Assembly (NCBI GenBank): GCA_021730285.1
Contig: CP082962.1
Location: 2,542,001-2,606,000 of the forward strand
DNA from: Desulfovibrio sp. JY
Lineage (GTDB): Bacteria > Desulfobacterota > Desulfovibrionia > Desulfovibrionales > Desulfovibrionaceae
Reading direction: 5' to 3'
DNA length: 64,000 nucleotides
The notes beneath the pieces were generated by a model. It made no database searches and had not been told where the DNA came from. It worked only from the letters and a program-made list of their open reading frames with translations. Position 1 is the first letter of the stretch; every line of letters starts with the position of its first letter. Made by a program: the position numbers and the translations under genes. This document shows, in pieces, positions 1-8,950 of this stretch.

Positions 1-1
1 G

Positions 2-58
2 TTCACCCTGTCGCTGCGCAACAGCGAGGCCGACTATATTTCCGTGGAGGCGCTCTAG
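2..58 (+). CDS. feoA: FeoA, C-terminal end (partial)
   Basis: The window opens inside an open frame that encodes FTLSLRNSEADYISVEAL and then stops. This resembles the last strand of the small SH3-like FeoA protein, whose C-terminus typically carries an 'SLR..EA..I.V' pattern. feoB starts 2 bases after its stop, the usual feoAB arrangement. FeoA is a small cytoplasmic accessory of the FeoB ferrous iron transporter. Only 18 residues are visible, so the call rests mostly on linkage. Confidence 0.75.
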   Translation, partial: FTLSLRNSEADYISVEAL

Positions 59-59
59 C

Positions 60-2249
60 ATGGCGCAGCCCATCCGCGTGGCCGTCTCCGGCCAGCCCAA
101 CTGCGGCAAGAGCACCATGTTCAACGCCATCACCGGCGGCCAGGCCCGGGTCGGCAACTATCCCGGCATCACCGTGGACCGCCTGGAAGGAACCTACCGG
201 GATAACGATCAGATAAGCCACCTGGTCGACCTGCCCGGCACCTATTCCCTGACCTCCTATTCCATGGAGGAGTTGGTCGCCCGAAACGTCATCGTGGACG
301 AGCATCCCGACGTGGTCATCAACATGATGGACGCCACGGCCCTGGAGCGCAGCCTCTATCTGGCCGTGCAGCTCATGGAGATCGGCGCGCCGCTGGTGCT
401 CGGGCTCAACATGATGGACGAGGTCAAGCGCAGCGGCGTGACCATCGACACCGAAAAGCTGTCCCAGCTGCTCGGCGTGCCGGTGGTGCCCTGCGTGGCC
501 CGGGTCGGCCAGGGCCGCAAGGAGCTCATGCGGGCCGTGGCCGAGGTCGCGGCCAAGACCAAGGGGCAATGGACGCCGATCCGCCTCAACTACGGCCCGG
601 ACCTCGACCCCATTCTCGACCGCATGACCGCGCGCATTGCCGACGCGAAATTTCTGACCACCCGCCATGATCCGCGTTGGGTGGCCGTCAAGTACCTGGA
701 AAGCGACGAGCAGGTCATGACCGAGGGCAAGGCCGCCGGCCCCACCCACGAGGCGCTTTTGGCCCTTTGCGCCGAGGCCGAGGAGACGACCCGCAAAAAC
801 AGCGCCACCACCCCGGACGCCATCATCGCCGACTGGCGCTACGGCTATATCAACGGCATCATCAAGCAGGGGGTCGTGCTCGGCGGCGACGAGCTGCGGC
901 GCAACAACTCCGACGCCATCGACCGCATCGTCACGCACAAGATGCTCGGCCCGCTCATCATGCTGGCTGTGCTGTATCTGATGTTCCAGGTGACCTTCGC
1001 CATCGGGGCCTATCCCCAGGGCTGGATCGAGGCCGGTTTCGACGCCTTAAGCGGCTTGGCCACGACGTATCTGCCCGAGGGCTACCTGCAATCGCTTATC
1101 GTCAACGGCATCATCGGCGGCGTGGGCTCGGTCATCGGCTTCACCCCGCTTATCTGCATCATGTTCGCCATGCTGGTCTTCCTGGAGGACCTCGGCTACA
1201 TGGCGCGCGTGGCTTACATGCTCGACCGGGTGTTGCGCATCTTCGGCCTGCACGGCATGTCGGTCATGCCGCTGATCATGTCCGGCGGCATCCCGGGCGG
1301 CTGCGCCGTGCCCGGCGTCATGTGCGCGAGGACGCTGCGCAGCCCGCGCGAGCGGCTGGCCACCATCCTGACCGCGCCTTTCATGGTCTGCGGGGCCAAG
1401 ACCACGGCCTACCTCATGCTCGTGGCCGCCTTTTTCCCGGGCAACACCACCCGGGCCATGTTCTTCGTCGTGCTCGCGGCCTGGGCCTTTGTGCTGCTCG
1501 TTTCCAGGCTTTTGCGCTCGACCGTGATCAAGGGCGAGAGCACGCCGTTCGTCATGGAGATTCCGCCGTACCGCCTGCCCACGCTGAGGGGTGTGGTGCT
1601 CCATACCTGGGAGCGCGTCTGGCAGTACGTGAAAAAGGCCGGCACCGTGATCCTGGCCGTGTCCATCCTCATGTGGGCGGTCATGACCTTTCCGGAGCTG
1701 CCCGAAGGCACGGTGGCCAAGTACGACGCCCAAAAGGCGCAGATCGCCCAGACGGTCAAGGCCGAGAATCCCCAGGCAAACGAGGAAGAGCTGGCCGATC
1801 TGACCGAGGCGGCCCAGCAGTCCCTTGCCGACGAGCAAAACGAGGCCTCGCTCAAGTATTCCCTGGCCGGCCGCGTGAGCGAATCCCTCACGCCCCTGAC
1901 CAACCTGGCCGGCTTCCCCTGGCAGGCCAACATCGCGCTCATCGGCGCCTTCGCGGCCAAGGAGGTCTTCGTCTCCACCATGGCCACGGCCTATTCCATG
2001 GGCGAGGTCGATCCGGAACAGGCCCAGCCGCTCAGCGAAAAGCTGGCCGCCGATCCGGCCTGGACCATGCCGGCGGTGCTCTCGGTTTTCGCCTTCATGC
2101 TGCTCTACACCCCCTGCATGGTGACGGTGGTGGTCATCGCCAGGGAATCGAATTGGAAATGGGCGACCTTCTCCGTGGTCGGCGGCCTTTGCTTCGCCTA
2201 CGTGGTGGCGGTCGCCATCTACCAGATCGGCACGGCGCTCATGGCCTAG
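60..2249 (+). CDS. feoB: Ferrous iron transport protein B
   Basis: Inner-membrane Fe(II) transporter with a cytosolic GTPase domain, 729 residues (normal for the family). The N-terminal G domain has the P-loop GQPNCGKST (residues 11-19), the G3 motif DLPGTY near residue 60 and a G4-type NMMD near 118. Hydrophobic segments begin near residue 300, with paired gate regions that include the GGIPGGCAVPGVMCAR stretch around 410. The start lies 2 bases after the feoA stop, so translation is probably coupled. Iron regulation is likely, but the operon promoter lies outside the window. Confidence 0.97.
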   Translation: MAQPIRVAVSGQPNCGKSTMFNAITGGQARVGNYPGITVDRLEGTYRDNDQISHLVDLPGTYSLTSYSMEELVARNVIVDEHPDVVINMMDATALERSLYLAVQLMEIGAPLVLGLNMMDEVKRSGVTIDTEKLSQLLGVPVVPCVARVGQGRKELMRAVAEVAAKTKGQWTPIRLNYGPDLDPILDRMTARIADAKFLTTRHDPRWVAVKYLESDEQVMTEGKAAGPTHEALLALCAEAEETTRKNSATTPDAIIADWRYGYINGIIKQGVVLGGDELRRNNSDAIDRIVTHKMLGPLIMLAVLYLMFQVTFAIGAYPQGWIEAGFDALSGLATTYLPEGYLQSLIVNGIIGGVGSVIGFTPLICIMFAMLVFLEDLGYMARVAYMLDRVLRIFGLHGMSVMPLIMSGGIPGGCAVPGVMCARTLRSPRERLATILTAPFMVCGAKTTAYLMLVAAFFPGNTTRAMFFVVLAAWAFVLLVSRLLRSTVIKGESTPFVMEIPPYRLPTLRGVVLHTWERVWQYVKKAGTVILAVSILMWAVMTFPELPEGTVAKYDAQKAQIAQTVKAENPQANEEELADLTEAAQQSLADEQNEASLKYSLAGRVSESLTPLTNLAGFPWQANIALIGAFAAKEVFVSTMATAYSMGEVDPEQAQPLSEKLAADPAWTMPAVLSVFAFMLLYTPCMVTVVVIARESNWKWATFSVVGGLCFAYVVAVAIYQIGTALMA

Positions 2250-2437
2250 CGCCGCCTCCCCTCACCCCTGGCGCGGTGGTGTGCATCCCGCATCGCCGCG
2301 CCGCCGTTCCTTCCCGCGCGCCCGTCGGCTCCCTGCCCCGGGCGCGTCGGCGTTTGGTCGGCCGCATCTTCCCGCTTCACATCGCGGCGGCAAATGCTAC
2401 CCTGTGTGCAAAGCACCATGCATCAAGGAGGCTTGCC

Positions 2438-3085
2438 ATGCATATCGCCATCATCGGCGCCACGGGCTACGTCGGCGCCGCCATCCGCGACGAGGCCCTG
2501 TCCCGGGGCCATGACGTCACCGCCATCGTGCGCCACGTCGAAAAACTGCCGTCCCATCCGAAACTCACCCCCAAGGCCGTGGACGTCGCCGACGGCGCGG
2601 CCCTGGCCGAGGCCCTTTCCGGACAGCAGGCCGTCATCCATGCCTACGCGCCGCCGCGTGGTCTGCCGGCCGAGGCCATACTCGAGGCCCAGCGCCGGGG
2701 CACGCGGGCCATCCTCGACGCCATGCAGCGGGCCGGCGTGACGCGCATCCTGGCCGTGGGCGGGGCCGGCACCCTGATCGTGGCCGGTGGCGGGCGCAAC
2801 ATCGACAGGCCGGAATTCCCCGACGAATGGAAGGGCGGCGCCCGGGCCACGGCCGAGGTGTGGGAGATCCTCAAGGCCGAGCCCGGCATCACCTGGACCT
2901 TCCTTTCGCCGAGCCATCAACTTGAGCCGGGGATGCGCACCGGGAAATTCCGCCTGGGACTCGACGACATGCTCATCGGGGAAGACGGCAAAAGCCGCAT
3001 CAGCGTGCCGGATTACGCCGTGGCCATGATCGACGAGCTGGAGCGGCCCGCGCATAGCGGCCGCCGGTTTACCGTCGGCTATTGA
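2438..3085 (+). CDS. NAD(P)-binding NmrA/SDR-like oxidoreductase
   Basis: A 215-residue single-domain Rossmann protein. The N-terminus MHIAIIGATGYVG holds the dinucleotide-binding GxxGxxG pattern. The rest resembles atypical SDR / biliverdin-reductase-B-like NAD(H)-binding proteins (YwnB type): a conserved NIDRPEFP segment and an FLSPSHQLEPG stretch near residue 165. The ATG is chosen because AAGGAG lies about 8 bases upstream. The frame stays open upstream but antisense-like in composition. The substrate cannot be told. It follows feoB by 188 bases and is probably a separate transcript. Confidence 0.85.
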   Translation: MHIAIIGATGYVGAAIRDEALSRGHDVTAIVRHVEKLPSHPKLTPKAVDVADGAALAEALSGQQAVIHAYAPPRGLPAEAILEAQRRGTRAILDAMQRAGVTRILAVGGAGTLIVAGGGRNIDRPEFPDEWKGGARATAEVWEILKAEPGITWTFLSPSHQLEPGMRTGKFRLGLDDMLIGEDGKSRISVPDYAVAMIDELERPAHSGRRFTVGY

Positions 3086-3213
3086 GACGTTTGGGCCTGG
3101 GCCGGGGAAGCGCGTGTATGGCTTGCCCCGGCCCCCTTTTCCAGGCTAACGCGGGAGTATTGCCGGAAGAGGCGTGCGCACAGGGCTCAACCCTGCAGCA
3201 GGAGGTCTTGGAC

Positions 3214-3594
3214 GTGTTTCAAATTCTCGACGGCACATCCGGAGACGTTTTGGCGGTGGAAATCAGCGGCGGGTACACCAGGGACGATGTGGAACAGTTC
3301 AAGAAAGCCTTCGAGGACGCCCTTGCGGCCGGGGCCGACCGTATCAACGTGTTGTGCAAGATCGACAAGCTCAAGGTCTCGCAAAGCGAGTTTTCCGCTT
3401 TTGTGGCCGATGCCCGCTACGGCTTCGCCAACATGGACAGGATCCGGCATATCGCCGTGGTGGCGGACAGCGGCGTCATGAAACTTCTGTTCAAGCTGGA
3501 CAACGCCGTGTTCGGCGACACGGAAAAGGGGCTTGTCGAAAAGTATTTCGACCTGGCCGCCCTGGACGACGCCTGGGCCTTCGTGCGCGGCTGA
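3214..3594 (+). CDS. SpoIIAA-like (STAS/SEC14-like) protein
   Basis: A 126-residue cytoplasmic protein starting at GTG, with AGGAGG 8 bases upstream, which decides the start over longer alternatives. The sequence (FQILDGTSGDVLAVEISG, then GADRINVLCKID, then MDRIRHIAVVAD and a closing DDAWAFVRG) has the alpha/beta pattern of the SpoIIAA-like family. These proteins are common in environmental bacteria and have no assigned reaction. No anti-sigma partner gene is adjacent. Confidence 0.8.
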   Translation: MFQILDGTSGDVLAVEISGGYTRDDVEQFKKAFEDALAAGADRINVLCKIDKLKVSQSEFSAFVADARYGFANMDRIRHIAVVADSGVMKLLFKLDNAVFGDTEKGLVEKYFDLAALDDAWAFVRG

Positions 3595-3663
3595 CCGCCG
3601 CGCCTGGGCGCGGGCGCGCCATGCTTGTCATGGCGGCCCCGGGGCTTCGGGTAGCCGGACGGC

Positions 3664-3693
3664 CAATAAAAAAGGGGGCCGGCAGCCCCCTTT
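3664..3693 (-). terminator. Intrinsic terminator of the SNF2 gene
   Basis: A 9-bp stem (AAAGGGGGC / GCCCCCTTT, 5-base loop) between two convergent genes. Read on the minus strand it is followed by TTTTTTATT, a good U-tract, so it mainly ends the helicase transcript. On the plus strand the T-run is only three bases. Confidence 0.75.
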
Positions 3694-3716
3694 CCCTTGC
3701 GATGGCGGTTTTCCGC

Positions 3717-6700
3717 CTATACCTCGAACAGCGACTCCAGATCGGTCCTGGTCAGGGACTTGAACGCGTCCTGGCCGGGGATGATGGCCTCGGCCACGTC
3801 CTTTTTCTGCTCCTGGAGTTTGAGGATCTTTTCCTCCACCGTGTTCTGGCAGATCATCTTGTAGGAGAAAACCTGTCGTCGCTGACCGATGCGGTGGGTG
3901 CGGTCCGTGGCCTGGTTTTCCACGGCCGGGTTCCACCAGGGGTCGTAGTGGATGACGTAGTCGGCGCTGGTGAGGTTGAGCCCCGTGCCGCCGGCCTTGA
4001 GCGAAATGAGGAACACCTTGATGTTCTCGTCGTCGTTGAACCGGTCGACCTGATCGAAGCGGTCCTTGCTCGAACCGTCGAGGTAGGCAAAAGGAATCTG
4101 GCTGATGGTCATCCACGACCGGATAATGTGCAGCATCTGCACGAACTGCGAGAAGACGAGCACCTTGTGGCCTTCCTCGATGCAGTCCGTGATGAGGTCC
4201 TTGAAGGCGTCGAACTTGCCCGAGGGCAGGTTGGTGTTGACGCCCGGCAGGTCGAGCTTCAAAAGCCTCGGGTGGCAGCAGATCTGGCGCAGCTTGAGCA
4301 GGGCGTCGAGAATGGACATCTGCGACTTGGCAAGGCCTTTTTCGTCCACCGTGGCCAGCACCTGCTCCTTGAGCTTTTTCGCCAGGGCGGCATACAGCTC
4401 GAGCTGCTCGTCGAGCAGGTTGCAGTAGTAGACGTTTTCCACCTTGGGCGGCAGGTCCTTGGCCACCTCGGATTTGGTGCGCCGCAGGATGAACGGCCGC
4501 ACCCGGCCGCGCAGGTAATCGAGGGTCTCCTCGTCGCCGTCCTTGATCGGCTTGACGATGCCGCGCTGGAAGGCGTTCTGGCCGCCGAGAAAACCCGGCA
4601 TGAGGAATTCAAACAGCGACCACAGCTCGAAGAGGTTGTTCTCGATGGGCGTGCCGGACAGGCAGAGCCGGGTCTTGCCGGACAGGCGCCGCACGGAACG
4701 GGCCGTGATCGTGTTGGGGTTCTTGATGTTCTGGGCCTCGTCCAGGATGATGGTGGCAAACTCGTGCTTGAGCAGCTCGTCGAGGTCCCGGCGCAGCAGG
4801 GCATAGGTGGTGATGACCAGATCGGACTCGCCGATCTTCTTGAACATGCTTTCGCGCCGCGCGCCGTAGATGATGAGCCGCCGCAGGCTCGGCACGAACT
4901 TCTCGGCCTCGCGCTCCCAGTTGGGCAAAACCGAGGTCGGCACCACGATGAGGTTGGCCCCCGTGACCCCGCGCTCCACGTTGTGCTGAATGAACGACAG
5001 CGTCTGGATCGTCTTGCCGAGCCCCATCTCGTCGGCCAGGATGCCGCCGAAACCGTACTCCCGCAGGAAGTTGAGGTAGGACAGGCCCTGGGCCTGGTAG
5101 GGGCGCAGGCTGGCCGTGAGGCCCTTGGGCGGGCGCACCTGCACGATCTCGCGGAAGCTGTGGATTTTCTGGCGCAGGTTGTTCCAGAACGAGTCCGTGC
5201 GGGCCTCGGGCAGATCCTCGAGGATCTTGTCCAGGACCGGGGCCTCGAACTGCTTGAATTTCGTCTGGGGCGGCTTGTCCGTGTCGTAGCCAAGCGCCCG
5301 CAGCTTGTGAGCCAGCTTTTCCAGCCACGATTCGGGCAGGCTGGTGTAGGAGCCGTCTTTAAGCTGCACGTAGCGCTTGCCCTGGGTCCAGGCCTTCCAG
5401 ATCTTCTCGATGGGCACGCGCTGGTCGTCGTAGGCCACCTGCAGATCCAGGTTGAACCACTTCTCGTCTTCCTTGGACTCCACCTCGGCCACGATGACCG
5501 GGGTGGACAGGCGCACCTTGTAGCGGGTCAGGTTCTTCTCGCCGTAGACCCGGTACTTCTCCACCAGCTTGGGATAGGCGTCGAGGAGGAAGACGATGGC
5601 CTCCTCGGTCTCCAGGAACCAGTTGGCATTGTTTCTGGCCTGGAAGCGCATGTCCGTCAGCATGTTGATGAGCGTCTGCTCGTGGTCGCAGTCCCGGGCG
5701 ATGAGGTAGGAGCGGCCCTCGTAGAGGTAGGAGGCGGTCATGAGGTCGGGGTTGGGGCCCGACACCGTGATCTCGCCGTGCTCGGTCTGGTAGATGTTTT
5801 GGACCTGCAAGGTGAGCAGGCTGCCTTCCTCGTCCAGGAATATCTTGGGATCGTAGGTGGCCGGCACGAAAAACGGCTGCATTTTGACCAGGAATTCTTC
5901 CTGGCCGTAGAGGTCGGTCATGGGCAGGTGGGTCCAGACCCGGTCCAGGAATTCCGATACGTCGGATGTGGGAATAAACGGCGGCTGCTGCACCATGTCC
6001 GAGACGAGCTGGGGCGGCAGCCCCGTCTGCACCGGATAAAACGCGTTTTTCCAGCAGACCCAGATGGGCATCTGGCCGTAGAAATAGACCTCCTGCCCGA
6101 GGATCGAGAAGGGGGCCTTGGACGGGCTGCCGAGCAGGATGTCGAAGGACAGGCCGTCGTCGGCCAACCTCGGGGCGAGCTGCAGGCGCATGGTCTTGGA
6201 CTCGATGCGCACGGGCTGCTCGGTGTCGCGCCAGTAGAGGTAGTATTCCTTGCCGATGGCCCAGAAAAACCAGGCGAGAAGTCCCGGCGGCAACTCCACC
6301 CGGTGGCCGGCGTAGTCCAGGTGGTGGTAGAGCATCTCGGCCACCACCGGCAGCTTGGGCGATAGCTCGGACCAGTCCGGGTTCTTGATGATCTGTTCCA
6401 GGGTGATCTCGGAGTGGACTTGCGAGATGCCGGACTTGTTTTGCCGGGCCCGGAAAAAGGCCACCTGGAGCCGGCCGGGCTCGGGATGGAAGCGGAAGAT
6501 GAGATAGTGGCGGCCGGGTTCCGGTTCGGGTTCCGAGGAAAAATAGGTGCGGAAGGTCTGTCGCCATTCGCTGCGCGTCACGGCCGGGCTCTCGGCGTCG
6601 CCTCCCTCGGCGACGTCCAGGTTCCGGATGCACTGCAGGGCCGTGGCCCCGACGTGTCGGCACACGCCGGAGAACGAATCCGGGCAGTTGCAGAAGAAAT

Positions 6701-6935
6701 TGATGGTGCCTTCCTTGAGGTTGACCGAGACTTCCGAGGCATATACCTGGAAATCGTCGCCCTGCACCTGTCCTTCCACGTCCCAGTAGTGGTCGTGCTT
6801 GTTGATGGAAAGCTTCTGGATGCCGTCCGCGGCCACGATGGCGTGGGAACCGTCCAGGATATATTCCGGTATCGTTTCCCGGACGAACTCCGAGAGCAGG
6901 GATTTGATTTTCGTTTCTTCGGTTCCAGGGGCCAT
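3717..6935 (-). CDS. SWIM zinc-finger SNF2-family DEAD/DEAH helicase
   Basis: A 1072-residue Swi2/Snf2-type ATPase that probably remodels protein-DNA complexes such as stalled RNA polymerase (RapA/HepA-like role, inferred). A SWIM zinc finger sits at the N-terminus (C82, C84, C92, H94), followed by a long middle region. The helicase core is near residues 600-1050: Walker A in LADEMGLGKT, a DEAQ box in IILDEAQNIKN, the SGTPIENN motif, then FSQFVQML and the C-terminal GGTGLNLTSAD and TDRTHRIGQ motifs. The ATG is preceded by AAGGAG; a longer frame upstream lacks a ribosome site. It is monocistronic and ends at a clear terminator. Confidence 0.93.
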   Translation of the reverse strand: MAPGTEETKIKSLLSEFVRETIPEYILDGSHAIVAADGIQKLSINKHDHYWDVEGQVQGDDFQVYASEVSVNLKEGTINFFCNCPDSFSGVCRHVGATALQCIRNLDVAEGGDAESPAVTRSEWRQTFRTYFSSEPEPEPGRHYLIFRFHPEPGRLQVAFFRARQNKSGISQVHSEITLEQIIKNPDWSELSPKLPVVAEMLYHHLDYAGHRVELPPGLLAWFFWAIGKEYYLYWRDTEQPVRIESKTMRLQLAPRLADDGLSFDILLGSPSKAPFSILGQEVYFYGQMPIWVCWKNAFYPVQTGLPPQLVSDMVQQPPFIPTSDVSEFLDRVWTHLPMTDLYGQEEFLVKMQPFFVPATYDPKIFLDEEGSLLTLQVQNIYQTEHGEITVSGPNPDLMTASYLYEGRSYLIARDCDHEQTLINMLTDMRFQARNNANWFLETEEAIVFLLDAYPKLVEKYRVYGEKNLTRYKVRLSTPVIVAEVESKEDEKWFNLDLQVAYDDQRVPIEKIWKAWTQGKRYVQLKDGSYTSLPESWLEKLAHKLRALGYDTDKPPQTKFKQFEAPVLDKILEDLPEARTDSFWNNLRQKIHSFREIVQVRPPKGLTASLRPYQAQGLSYLNFLREYGFGGILADEMGLGKTIQTLSFIQHNVERGVTGANLIVVPTSVLPNWEREAEKFVPSLRRLIIYGARRESMFKKIGESDLVITTYALLRRDLDELLKHEFATIILDEAQNIKNPNTITARSVRRLSGKTRLCLSGTPIENNLFELWSLFEFLMPGFLGGQNAFQRGIVKPIKDGDEETLDYLRGRVRPFILRRTKSEVAKDLPPKVENVYYCNLLDEQLELYAALAKKLKEQVLATVDEKGLAKSQMSILDALLKLRQICCHPRLLKLDLPGVNTNLPSGKFDAFKDLITDCIEEGHKVLVFSQFVQMLHIIRSWMTISQIPFAYLDGSSKDRFDQVDRFNDDENIKVFLISLKAGGTGLNLTSADYVIHYDPWWNPAVENQATDRTHRIGQRRQVFSYKMICQNTVEEKILKLQEQKKDVAEAIIPGQDAFKSLTRTDLESLFEV

Positions 6936-7234
6936 GGGCCTACGACTCCTTAAGGTGCATGGCTTGTCCCGTCGGGCAGGGCCTTGAAAGGACGCGGCTG
7001 GGAACAGGCGGGCCCGGGACAAGGCGCGCCCTATAACAGATTCCAGACCGTTTGGGAACGAAATTGTTGCGGGGCCTACCCCTTGCCTGGGCGGTAAGTT
7101 GCCGCCACGGCAGCCATTCGGGAAAAAGGGCTTTTATTTTGAGCTGGCCCCGTATATGACATAACAGCACAAGGCCTTGCGCATCCGTTTTAATATGTCG
7201 ATTTTAGCGGATGATGCAAGCGAAAAGGAGATCT

Positions 7235-8914
7235 ATGCGGGTGGCGCGCGCCTTTTTTTTGGTTTTTCTCCTTGTGATAGCGCTTTGTTGCGGCTGTCAG
7301 GGGCCCTCCGACCAGCCAAAGGACGGCAAGACCCCGGCCAAGGCGGCGGCGACCCCGCCCGGACCGGCCGTCTCCCCGGGGAAACCGGTCGACGGCGGCC
7401 GCATCGTCATGGGCGTCATCGGGGAACCGAGCAACCTCATCCCCCCCCTGGCCTCCGATTCCGCTTCCCACGAGGTGGCCGACCTGCTCTACGTCGCGCC
7501 GCTGCGCTACGACAAGGACATCAAGCTCGAATGCTTCGCCGCCGAGCGCTATGAAGTGGATGACGACGGCAAGCTCCTCAAATTCTGGCTCAAGCCCGGC
7601 ATCCGCTGGACCGACGGGGTGGAGCTCACGGCCGCGGACGTGGAATTCACCTACAGGCTCATGATCGACCCCAAGACGCCCACGGCCTATGCCGAGGACT
7701 ACAAGGCGATTACGAGCTTCACGGTCACGGGCAAGTATTCCTTCGAGGTGCGCTACGCCGAGCCCTTCGCCCGTTCCCTGGTCACCTGGGCCGGGTCCAT
7801 CCTGCCCAAGCACATCCTCAAGGGCCAGGACCTCATGAACACCAAGTACGCCCGGGAGCCCGTGGGCGCGGGGCCGTACAAGCTGGTTTCCTGGGAACCC
7901 GGACGCCGGCTGGTGCTTGACGCCAACCCGGACTATTTCGAGGGCCGGCCCCATATCGACCAGGTCGTCTACCGCATCATTCCGGACAGCGCGACCATGT
8001 TCCTGGAGCTCAAGGCCGGGGGCGTGGACATGATGGGGCTCACCCCCCAGCAGTACCTCTACCAGACCAAGGGGCCGCGCTGGGAAGCGGACTGGCGCAA
8101 GTTCAAGTACCTGGCCTTTGCCTACACCTATCTGGCCTACAATCTCAAAAGCCCGTTTTTCGCCGATGTCCGGGTCCGCCGGGCCATCGCCCATGCCGTG
8201 AACAAGGACGACGTCATCAAGGGCGCCGTGCTGGGCCTTGGCGTGCCCGTCATCGGTCCCTACAAGCCCGGCACCTGGGTCTACGACACGGCCATCAAGG
8301 ACGATGCCTACGACCCGGGGCTGGCCAGGAAGATGCTGGCCGAGGCCGGCTGGGAGGACCGAAACGGCGACGGCGTGCTGGAAAACGCCGCCGGCCGGCC
8401 GTTTAGCTTCACCATCCTCACCAACCAGGGCAACGATCAACGGATCAAGAGCGCCACCATCATTCAAAGCGAGCTGGCGGCGGTGGGCATCAAGGTGTCC
8501 ATCCGCACCGTGGAGTGGGCGTCCTTCATCAAGGAATTCGTGGACAAGGGCAACTTCGACGCCCTCATTCTCGGCTGGACCATCACCCAGGACCCGGACG
8601 TGTACGACGTGTGGCACAGCAGTCGCGCCGTGCCCGGCGGGCTCAATTTCGTGGGTTTTAAAAACGCCGAGGCCGATGCGCTCCTGGAGAAAGGCCGGCA
8701 CACCGTGGATATGGCCAAACGCAAGAAGATCTACGACGCCTTCCAGGAGATCCTCCACCGCGAGCAGCCCTACCTTTTTCTGTACGCGCCTTATTCCCTG
8801 CCGATTTTGTCCTCGCGTTTTCAGGACGTGGCCGTGGCGCCGGCCGGCATCAGCTACAACTTCACCAAGTGGTGGGTGCCGCGGGACAGGCAGACCTTCC
8901 GCCTGGAAAAATAA
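7235..8914 (+). CDS. Family 5 oligopeptide/nickel-type ABC substrate-binding lipoprotein
   Basis: A 559-residue extracytoplasmic solute-binding protein. The N-terminus has a short basic stretch, a hydrophobic run and Cys residues in LCCGCQG, consistent with a lipobox and lipid anchoring. The body matches SBP_bac_5: GRIVMGVIGEPSNLIPPL at the mature start, then TPTAYAEDYKAI, the GAGPYKLVSWEPG motif and VRRAIAHAVNK. AAGGAG lies 4 bases before the chosen ATG; another ATG 24 bases upstream is possible. No permease or ATPase genes are next to it, so it is an orphan binding protein. The ligand is unknown. Confidence 0.92.
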   Translation: MRVARAFFLVFLLVIALCCGCQGPSDQPKDGKTPAKAAATPPGPAVSPGKPVDGGRIVMGVIGEPSNLIPPLASDSASHEVADLLYVAPLRYDKDIKLECFAAERYEVDDDGKLLKFWLKPGIRWTDGVELTAADVEFTYRLMIDPKTPTAYAEDYKAITSFTVTGKYSFEVRYAEPFARSLVTWAGSILPKHILKGQDLMNTKYAREPVGAGPYKLVSWEPGRRLVLDANPDYFEGRPHIDQVVYRIIPDSATMFLELKAGGVDMMGLTPQQYLYQTKGPRWEADWRKFKYLAFAYTYLAYNLKSPFFADVRVRRAIAHAVNKDDVIKGAVLGLGVPVIGPYKPGTWVYDTAIKDDAYDPGLARKMLAEAGWEDRNGDGVLENAAGRPFSFTILTNQGNDQRIKSATIIQSELAAVGIKVSIRTVEWASFIKEFVDKGNFDALILGWTITQDPDVYDVWHSSRAVPGGLNFVGFKNAEADALLEKGRHTVDMAKRKKIYDAFQEILHREQPYLFLYAPYSLPILSSRFQDVAVAPAGISYNFTKWWVPRDRQTFRLEK

Positions 8915-8950
8915 CGCCCCCAACGCCCGGATGACGAGGCCGGGCCGGCC

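Noticed and set aside
3717-6935. Long open frames on the plus strand opposite the SNF2 gene
   Set aside because: High GC content leaves long antisense frames; these have no domain signal or ribosome site, while the minus-strand frame has all helicase motifs. The same applies opposite tamB (about 56981-59530).
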